Shown: positions 56,367 through 64,000 of the stretch, one piece after another
Numbering within the stretch: the stretch's first letter is position 1
Layout of the letters: every line of letters begins with the position of its first letter
Assembly (NCBI GenBank): GCA_051294375.1
Contig: CM119267.1
Coordinates: 8,274,258-8,338,257, forward strand
DNA length: 64,000 nt
Origin: Paraspadella gotoi
Taxonomy: Eukaryota > Chaetognatha
Reading direction: 5' to 3'
Program-made: the position numbers and the translations under genes
Notes under the pieces: model-generated
Databases searched by the model: none
What the model was told of the DNA's origin: nothing
The model's input: only the letters and a program-made list of their open reading frames with translations

Positions 56367-57179
56367 CCTTTAAAAAATGTTTAGTTGGGATTGTTTAAAA
56401 ATTTTTAAATTTTGTCACGGATAAGTATTATATCATTCACAATTAAATAGCATGTGATTTAAAAAAAATTTTCGTTGTTTCATACATAATTTTAATAGCC
56501 AGTAATTTTTGGATTTGTCAAAAGTAAGTAATATACGCAGTCAGTTATACTAAAAATAAAAAAGTTATAAAATTATTATAATTGAGAATGATACACTGAC
56601 CAAGTAGTTATAAAAGCATCATGAACATTAATTAATAATTATGTTTATTATGCCTAAAAAAAATTTAAAGTTAAAATTTTCATATCATTTAATTTATAAA
56701 TTATTTATTTTCTAATGTCAAAACATGATTATAATGAACTACTAATATCGTATTTGAAGGCCTATATTAAGGTAGGTTAAGTCCGTTATACAATATAAAT
56801 TTTCTTCAATCATTGGCATAGTTCATAATTTTTAATTTAAATTTTTGAAAAAAAATTAAATAATTCTTAATAAAGAAAAATTAATTAGCAAAGTAAATAT
56901 AAAGATGAATAATGGTTATGGACTCAACGAAGAAAATGTTCATAGATTTAATGGACTGAATGCTTGATATTTCATTTTTAAAAATATTATAAACCATTTT
57001 TTAATTTATTTTATTCTATCTTTTAATTGAGATTTTAATAGCTCTTTAATATTATTTAAAAACTGTCATTAGACAAATTTGATTACCTTTTTGTGTAGCC
57101 CAATCGGTCGAAACCGTATCCCGGGACATCTAATTTTCGTGCACTCCTCCGAGTAATCGATGAAAAAGGAACCGTGTGC
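56367..57179 (-). repeat. Right inverted arm
   Basis: Inverted partner of 53711-54537. Outer 70 bases are the best conserved part. Confidence 0.8.
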
Positions 57180-58029
57180 TTATTATAGTCGAACGTTAAG
57201 ACTGTAGAGCGACTTTTATTACACAAACTGAGACCTTCCAACAAACTCTGAATACTAAGAATCTGGTTTAGACAAAATCCGACTTCTCTCTTCTCTCTCC
57301 TCCTCTCTCTCTCTCTCTAGATTGTGGCCTCTCTCTCTCGCTCTCTCCTCATGCTCTCCACATCAGATTCGAGAGAAAACAGCGATCTCTCGAATGTAAC
57401 AATGAAAACACAAATAAAAGAGGGAAAAATAAAATCGATCTCGAAAAGATCAAACGGAATTATCAAATGTAAATTAACGTGGAAAAGGGAAAAGCCCGCG
57501 CGGGGGAGAGATTGCCTCGTCGGCCGGGGGAATCGCCTAAAGAGGTCGCTCCCGTCGGCCGAAAGAGGGGGGAGTGGAAGTGGAGTGGAAATAGGGGGCC
57601 TGGGAGGAGGGGACAGGGTCCGGGTTTCCCCCGAGAGCGAAATTGTAATGAAATGTAATTAAAGATAAAAAAAAATTTTGACAATCAGAGAGCTTCACTC
57701 CGGAGTCCGGAGTCACTCGGAGGTATTCGAAAAAAAAGTTGTTATAATCCCAAAAAAAAGTTGAATATTTAATTTGGTTTGACAAAAAATTGTAGATTTA
57801 AAGCGGAGATACGTGATTTAAATTCAGAAATCGAGAAGCTTTGGAGAGAGAGGGCGAGAGAGAGAGGAGAGAGAGAGAAGAGGAGAGCGAGAGAGAGCGA
57901 GAAGAGAGAGACGAAGGAGAGGAGGGAGAGAAAAAGAAGAGAGGAGAAGAGTGTGTGTTTAATGGTTAAAAAAAAAAGACTATTTGCGCGTAAAGGATTG
58001 AAATAGATCATGCGATCGGCAGGTCGTTA
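57180..58029. other. Right flank of the element with CT/GA arrays
   Basis: Contains (CT)n at 57289-57350, a GC-rich stretch with CTCGGCCGG-like words at 57497-57640, and an interrupted (GA)n at 57846-57950. Repeated directly at 60527-61094 and in inverted form at 61300-62400. No gene is supported. Confidence 0.6.
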
Positions 58030-58030
58030 C

Positions 58031-58281
58031 CTTGACGGCGCCGAGCGATCGACTGGAAAGGCGGGAACTCGATCCCAAGATGGGGGCGGAGGTGGGGGGG
58101 TGGGGGTTGGGTTAGGCGGTGACGAGCGGTGCGGAGACGTAAGAGGGTGGCTTGGATATTGGGGTCTTGGGAGATGAAAAGACTCGAGAAGACAGTGCAA
58201 GTAGTGGAAGGGGCACAACTTATGCGTTGATCGATGCGAAGAAGAATCGGATTGAATATATGGTGACAGAAGGATAAGACG
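58031..58281 (-). CDS. Possible proline-rich exon
   Basis: Acceptor AATGCAG|ACTTTCG and donor TCAAG|GTAACG bound it on the minus strand. The frame with a proline run reads HPLTSPHRSSPPNPTPTPPP then PPPSWDRVPAFPVDRSAPS; another frame is also open. A proline-rich exon on the same strand upstream of the FH2 exons would fit a formin FH1 segment, but this is inference only. An inverted, error-rich copy lies near 61130-61280, and a copy without the proline part at 62570-62715. Confidence 0.35.
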
Positions 58282-59743
58282 AAAGTCTGCATTCACAAGA
58301 GACCGCTTTTAGCGCTACAATCCATTCTCACTGACCACCCCCTCCTCTCACCCCCTTCTTTGCCTGTGAGTCGCTCAATGTCAGCTTTTAGCGGACAATA
58401 CTTTTTATCGTTCGTTTACGGCAATCGATAGAACGAAATACATATTGGCTTCAGCTTTTCTCCGAACTCCCGAAGGGATGAGGATAGAAAGTAGGAGAGA
58501 GAAGGAAAAAGCTGAAGGGAGGAAAAAAAACAGGAAGAGAAGGACAATTATGAAAAAATGGAAGAAGTTAAGTCAATAAAGAGTGTTATGTACATAAGAA
58601 CTAGTTGAAACAGACAATATTCCCGGCCATGCGGAATCTGACCCTTGGATGGAGGCGCATATTATGAGGCTTTTTTTTTCTTTTCGAGAGACAGATAGAT
58701 ACTATTTCTTTTTTTTTTTTTTTTTTTATTCGGCCGACTTGTAAAAACCGATAATAATTATTTGGACGGAACCTTTTTGGGAAACAACCTATTATAATAC
58801 GTGTCAGATATCTGGTGCAACCCCAAAAGAAATCTCGGCCAGTGTTTTAGAAATGACCACTTTTCGTTTCTTGTAATATGTAAACAATTGTAACTTCGTC
58901 GATTCTGTCGGCGAAATCCTTGGTAGTTTTAAGCCGTGCTTCCGACGGAAACGTTTCTCTTAGGGTGTTTTTGTTTTTTTACGCTTAATATATTACAATA
59001 GATATAAAAACCCTGTGTTTTTATAGGCCAAGAGAATTCGTCAGAAGAAAACTATTCGTAGCTCTAGAGATAGTGACCATGGTGGCGCTCGCTTGTTCGG
59101 GTCCACGTTTCTGTGACGTATCCGTATATAAGGTTGGGGTGGGGTGTGTGATTTTATATTATATTTAAGTGATATTATAAGATACATGTTAAGTGGGTAT
59201 TACCCCGGTAAGCAAGCCGTCACATCGTGCGCCGTGTAGATGTTAAAGCTCAAACCTTCGCTTCACGTGAAGCACTCGACGTAGACGACGTTATGCTCCG
59301 TATGAAAAAGATAAATGGGTTATGAGATAAGACACTGGTGCCTGCCATATCGACGAGAATGCGCCTCTTAATTTTCTCGGTTCGTCACAGCTATATATGA
59401 CGTTTGTCATTGTAGGGGGCATGAACTATTTTTTTAAATAAATATTGACGGCTTGTCGATTTTTTTATATTTTTTTTACTCATTTCCGGAGGTCCGAAGG
59501 TCCTCCAAATATCAGTACAAACCGACTGTCTAATTTTACTAACGTTGTCGTCTCCGTGCATTCGATCGATATTTTTGTTTGTCCGGCCTGGAAGATTTGA
59601 AAGCTTGCGCAATTTTCGCAATTTTCTTTTGCCGGCGATAGGCAACAAGATTTTATATGGATTATTTGGACTGGTCGACGTCGATTATTGGGACGGTGTT
59701 TCGCGGCGAAACTGTCTCTCTATTTTTGTTCATAAAACCTCGG
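58282..59743. other. Non-coding stretch, partly repeated at 62570-63202
   Basis: 58282-58805 is repeated at about 62700-63202; beyond 58805 the two copies differ. 58805-59743 has no duplicated partner. No gene recognised; the 85-codon minus frame at 59391-59648 has no known features. Confidence 0.5.
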
Positions 59744-59768
59744 NNNNNNNNNNNNNNNNNNNNNNNNN
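59744..59768. other. Assembly gap, 25 N
   Basis: Sequence to the right restarts in a copy of 52975 onward. Confidence 0.99.
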
Positions 59769-60627
59769 ACGGGGGCCAAGCGCCCTTTCTTTTTTGAGGT
59801 TTAATTACCGTATTTATGGTTATACCGAACGTAAAATGATAAGACGGACCCAGTGTCCTTTTGATGTTTTGGAGTTAAAAGCTGGACAAAAAAACTAATA
59901 AAAGGAGATGCAAACTAATTTGGAGAAACATGAATTCGATTAAAAGAGCTTATCGGAAAAATAATGAATATTTGAAAATGAATAATTAAATCAGGTCCGA
60001 ATCGGAATACTTTTGGTCTGAAGCAAAATGTGTTTTATAGTTCTTGTAATTGTAACATATAAGGGCGAAACCCAATTCTCAGAACCAATGTTTAAATCGA
60101 TGAAACATGACGCCAAATACAAAAGGATGGTTTAGAAGTCAGGGAGAACTCGGTGTCTTCATCACATGCCAACGTTTCAAAGGACGAATTAAGACCGATG
60201 TCAAAACAAACATTGAATTTCTCTGCAGATGTCAAGGATCCACATCCTGGGGTCGATGATCTGGCAAGGAGGTTAATGATCCAGTCCCGACTCGCGAGGT
60301 AAGTGGACCAAATCTTTATGAATCGAATTTGAGCCAAGGAGAGTTATTAAGGTTAAGGATCTTGGGATCATAGTACTATTTTGTCAAAAAGCATACTAAT
60401 ACTTCAAAAGCTTGCATATTCAAAATTTAGTTAAATTCGTTTAATTCTTCGCATTACGTTGATAAAGTTCTTACTTTTAAATTCAGTTTTATGGTTCATG
60501 TAGTATGACAAAATTGCTCGGTTTAAGTGCTTTTATAGATTCGACGTTAAGACTTAAACACTTTTATTACAAAACTGGACCTTCCAAGAAACTCTGAAAC
60601 TAAGAATCTGGTTTAGACAAAATCCGA

Positions 60628-60695
<68 letters not shown>

Positions 60696-61094
60696 TCGAG
60701 AGAAGAAACAGCGACTCGTCTCGAATGTAAACAATGAAAACAAAAAAAAGAGGGAAAAATAAAATCGCGATCGAAAAAGATCAAACGGAATTATCAAATG
60801 TAAATTAACGTGGAAAAGGTGAAAAGCCCGCGCGGGGGAGAGATTGGCCTCTCGGCCGGGGGATCGCCTAAAGAGGTCGCTCCCGTCGGCCGAAAGAGGG
60901 GGGAGGTGGAATGGGCAGTGGAGAATAAGGGGGCCTGGGAGAGGGGACAGGGTCGGTTTCCCCCGGGAGAGCGAAATTGTAATGAAAAATGTTAATTTTT
61001 TTTTCGTTGGATGAAGAATTGGATAAAAAAAAAAAACTTTTGACAATGATTCACTCCGGAGTCCGGACGTCACTCGGAGGTATTCGAAAAAAAA
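59769..61094. repeat. Second copy of the element flanks, without the element
   Basis: 59769-60526 matches 52975-53709, and 60527-61094 matches 57176-57745; the join is at GTTTAA|GTGCTTTTATAG. It includes a perfect (CT)n run at 60631-60692. The contained frames (60092-60337 and others) are unsupported. Confidence 0.85.
60631..60692. repeat. (CT)n array
   Basis: About 62 bases of perfect CT repeat; the equivalent in copy A (57289-57350) is interrupted. Confidence 0.95.
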
Positions 61095-61119
61095 NNNNNN
61101 NNNNNNNNNNNNNNNNNNN
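61095..61119. other. Assembly gap, 25 N, at a palindrome centre
   Basis: Left flank runs in the direct sense and right flank in the inverted sense of the same locus. Confidence 0.99.
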
Positions 61120-62400
61120 ACCCCAAGCAACCCCCGCTCGTTACTCCCCCGCTTGTCCGACGCCCGCTTTAACCCACGGCCACCCCCGCACCCGGGATCT
61201 CCGCCCCGCATGCTCTGGGATCGGAAGTTTTTCCCCCGCCTTCCCATTCGATTCGTCCCGGGTCAAAGGTCAAACGACCCTTCGAATTCGATGATCTTAG
61301 TATTTCAATCCTTTAACGTCAATTAAGTCCAGCTCCGGTTTTTTTTTTTAACCACATTTAAACACAAGCACCTTTCTCTCTCTCTCTTTTTTTCTTTCTC
61401 TTCCTCTGCTCTCTGCTCGTCCTCTCCCTTCTGCTCATTTTCTCTCTTCTTCTCTCCTCGCTCTCTGATTCCTCTGTCCTCTCTCTCTCTCTCTCTCTCT
61501 CTCTCGCTCCTCTCTCTCTCTCTCTCTCTCTTCCTCCGCTCCTCGCTCTTCTCGCAAAAGGCTTCCTCGATTTTTCTGATATTTTGACAATCTAGACTAT
61601 CTCCCTGCTTTAAAAAGTCTACAATTTTTTGTTTTCAAATCCAAATTAAATAATTCAACGTTTTTTTTTGATTACCTTTTTCGAATAACCTCCGAGTGAC
61701 GTCCCCGGACTCCCGGAGTGAATCATTGTCAAAAGTTTTTTGTTTTTTTTTTTAAATTCCAATTCTTCGTCGCAACGTTAAAAAAAAATTAACAATTTTT
61801 TTTCAATTACAAATTTCGCGTTCCTCGCCGTGGGGAAAGCCGACCCCTGTCCCCTCTCCCAGGCCCCCGCCTTATTCTCCACTGCCCGATTCCACCTCCC
61901 CCTCTTTACGGCCGACGGGGCGGAACCTCTTTAGGCGATCGCCCCGGCCGAGGTGAGGGCCAATCTTCCCGCCGCCGCGGGCTTTTCACCCTTTTTCCCA
62001 CGGTTGTTAATCTTTACATTTGATTAATTCCGTTTTTTTGGAATCTTTTTTTCGATCTGCGAGTTTTTATTTTTCCCTCTTTTTTTGTTTGTTTTTCATT
62101 GTTTTACATTCGAGACGAGTCCCGGCCTTTGGGGGTTTTCGTTCCTTCCGAAATCGAGAGAGAGAAGAGAAAGAGAAGAAGAGAGAGAGAGAAGAAGAGA
62201 GAGAAGAGAAGAAGAGAGAGAGAAGATGAGAGGAGAGGAAAGAGAGAAGGAGAAAGAGAGAAAGAGAAGAAGAAGAGAGAGAAAAGAGAGAAACAGAGGG
62301 AAGAAAGAGAAGAAAAATCGGATTTTTTTTTTGTCTAAAACCAGAATTCCTTAGTTTCAAGAGTTTTTCTTGGAAAGGGTCCCAGTTTTTGTAATAAAAA
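61120..62400 (-). repeat. Inverted copy of 57240-58140
   Basis: Read on the minus strand, this segment follows 57240-58140: the CT/GA arrays change sense (61375-61560 CT, 62156-62310 GA), and the words TCCGGAGT, GGCGATC and GCCTGGGA appear complemented. It has many substitutions and indels relative to both direct copies. Not a gene. Confidence 0.8.
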
Positions 62401-63202
62401 GTGGTTTTTAAGTTTCTTAACGTCCGAAAATCCTATTAAGCGCACTTTAAAACGCGAAGCAATTTTTGGTCGCCGCAATACTACAATGGAGACGCATAAA
62501 AACTGAATGTTTTTAAAAGTTAATTGGCCGAAGAATTAAAACCGGATTACTTAAATTTTTTGAATAATGCCAAAGGATTGGGGTGCTTGGGAAGATGAAA
62601 AACTCGAGAAAGACAGTGCAGTAGTGGAAAGGGGCACAACTTATGCGTTGGAGATGCGAGAAGAAATCGGATGTAATTTGGTGACAGAAGGATAAGACGA
62701 AAGCTACATTCACAAGAGACGCTTTTAGCGTACAATAATTCTCACTGACCCCCCCCCTCTCTCACCCCTTCTTTCCTGTGAGTCGCTTCATGTCAGCTTT
62801 TAGCGGACAATCTTTTTTATCGTTCGTTTCCAATCGATAGAACGAGTACATATTTGGCTTCAGTCTTTTTCTCGAGCTCCGAAAAGGATGGAAAAAGTAG
62901 GAAGAGGAAGAAAAGGGGCGAAGGGAGAAAAAAAAAAGGAAGAGGAAAGAACAATTATGAAAAAATGGAAGAAGTTAAGTCAATAAAGAGTGTTATGTAC
63001 ATAAGAACTAGTTGAAACAGAGAAATACCCGGCATGGCGCGAATCTGCCCCTGGATGGAGGCCAAATGAATGAGGCTTTTTTTTTTCTTTGCGAGAGACA
63101 GAGATAGATACTATTTTCTTTTTTTTTTTTTTTTTATTCGGCCGAATTGTAAAAACCGATAATATTTTGGACGGAACTTTGGAATACAACCTATTATAAT
63201 AA
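62401..63202. repeat. Direct copy of 58150-58805
   Basis: Matches the plus sense again from TTGGGGTGCTTGGGAAGATG to AACCTATTATAATA, after which the copies diverge. Confidence 0.75.
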
Positions 63203-63867
63203 AGGTTTAAGATGTGACCCTCGCTGATGACTAAAGGTTTTTTCTTCACAATGGAGGAATCCATAGTTGACAGCGGCGGACTTTCCTGAAAGGGCTGATT
63301 CTGAATTTTATTATAAGCGTACATACTTTAAATCCCCCAAACAAACCAAATGGAACAGTGTCCAAAAATTAACTGGAAATTTGAAACTTCAAATTTTAGA
63401 GACGGAAGAGGGAAAGAGAGACTCGCATATATCAGAATCCATGGATTTCGCCCAATCTCTCACTTCTCAAACACTGGTTTCTTTTCCCCCCTTAATCCAG
63501 TCACCGCTCATTACTTCACTTTTACTTTTCGCCCTGTCGAGACCCCAACCCGAGTTTACTCAGCTTGAAGAGGAGATGATAATTCCCAGCCCTACCTTTT
63601 TATCAACGTTTTTCTCTGAGCAGTAAAAAAAAAAATCCAGGCTGATTAACTCGTTTGTTTGAACGTCTCTTTTCCCCGCATTCTTTAATTTTTATTTAGG
63701 TGGAAAAGAGGGATAGAGAGGGATTCAGAGAGTGGAGGGGAGTGCTGGTGAGAATTTCCAGGGAGTGTCTCGGATGCAATTGGCGGCACCTTTGGGGTTT
63801 GAGATGCGACATGGTTTAAAAATAAAAGACAGCTAATAATACTAACGAAAACAGTTAACGTCTTTAC
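63203..63867. other. No gene recognised
   Basis: Contains two overlapping plus-strand frames (63267-63626 and 63350-63568) without recognisable features. It may be the first intron following the exon at 63868-63921. Confidence 0.45.
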
Positions 63868-63921
63868 CTTAGTTCGTTGGGATAAATATTCGCTACTAGG
63901 TCTAGGCTCGCTTGTCGACAT
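63868..63921 (-). CDS. Possible first coding exon
   Basis: Minus-strand ATG at 63921 followed by STSEPRPSSEYLSQRTK and a donor AAG|GTAAAG, phase 0, 18 codons. A Ser/Pro/Glu-rich N-terminus is unspecific. It is the most upstream candidate on the strand of the formin gene and could be its start or that of another gene. Confidence 0.35.
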
Positions 63922-64000
63922 TGTTATTGTTATTTGAGTTTTTCAAAAAAATGCTATCGAAAAAGTCGCTGAGGTTTCGCTAGCCAATTGTGAGATTTTA

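Larger units (their letters stand above)
53711..57179. mobile_element. 3.47-kb element with inverted arms of about 0.8 kb, absent from a second copy of the locus
   Basis: The ends are GCGCACGGTTCCTATTTTAC (left) and, read on the minus strand, GCACACGGTTCCTTTTTCAT (right). Homology continues inward through ATCGATT-ACTCGG, GTCCCGGGATACG / TTCCCGGATACG, AAAGGTAATCAAATTT, TATAGGCCTTCAAAT / TATAGGCCTTGCAAAT and AAATCACATGCTATTTAATT, so the arms span about 53711-54537 and 56367-57179, diverged by substitutions and indels. The other copy of the flanks (59769-61094) joins GGTTTAA to GTGCTTTTATAG with nothing between. The middle (54538-56366) is AT-rich with no transposase. Long diverged arms recall Foldback-type or Mutator-like non-autonomous elements; family unknown. 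Confidence 0.85.

Overview
The window is nuclear DNA of an invertebrate animal. The evidence is spliced genes with GT-AG (and one GC-AG) introns, introns packed with (GA)n/(CT)n and (AAAG)n arrays, a 105-residue cytosolic thioredoxin, a Fer2/PTF1A-type bHLH factor and a formin of the FHDC1 class. I lean to an arthropod, perhaps a crustacean because of the dinucleotide-repeat load, but nothing here proves it. All genes I can support lie on the minus strand.

Layout. 1-709 is a near-copy of 7484-8190, a CpG-rich promoter-like block. 735-6450 holds a 210-bp MITE with a telomere-like core (1381-1590), a RING-finger exon (1682-1866) and exons of a Fer2-like bHLH gene (about 3400-6434), with several copies of a dispersed repeat of about 250 bp. 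9212-11060 is an eight-exon gene for a secreted, cysteine-containing protein of 336 residues that I do not recognise. 11944-16122 is a two-exon thioredoxin gene. Its single intron carries a 1.69-kb TIR element in one assembled copy and an empty site in the other. 17443-33452 is the 3' two thirds of a long formin gene: FH2-domain exons at 24.5-33.5 kb and a Ser/Arg-rich tail at 17.4-24 kb. 52975-53709 and 57180-57745 flank a 3.47-kb element with inverted arms of about 0.8 kb (53711-57179). A second assembled copy of the same locus (59769-61094) lacks that element. 63868-63921 may be a first coding exon.

Assembly state. The window contains six runs of exactly 25 N and two of 10 N. Most 25-N runs are bordered by long direct or inverted near-duplicates that differ mainly by single-base insertions and deletions: 10.13-12.09 kb against 12.12-15.76 kb, 24.04-33.50 against 33.52-40.68 against 40.68-51.82 kb, and 57.2-58.8 kb against 60.5-63.2 kb, part of the last inverted. 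This looks like gap filling with uncorrected long reads, so the apparent triplication of formin exons and many frameshifts are probably artefacts. Where two copies exist, comparing them restores reading frames (exon 3 of the secreted protein, exon 2 of thioredoxin), and it also exposes two insertion polymorphisms of mobile elements.

The genes do not form a pathway; this is an ordinary gene neighbourhood. The items most worth following are the long-inverted-arm element with its apparently empty allele, the thioredoxin-intron element with target duplication and empty site, the telomere-like MITE, the uncharacterised secreted protein, and a GC-AG intron inside the formin FH2 domain.
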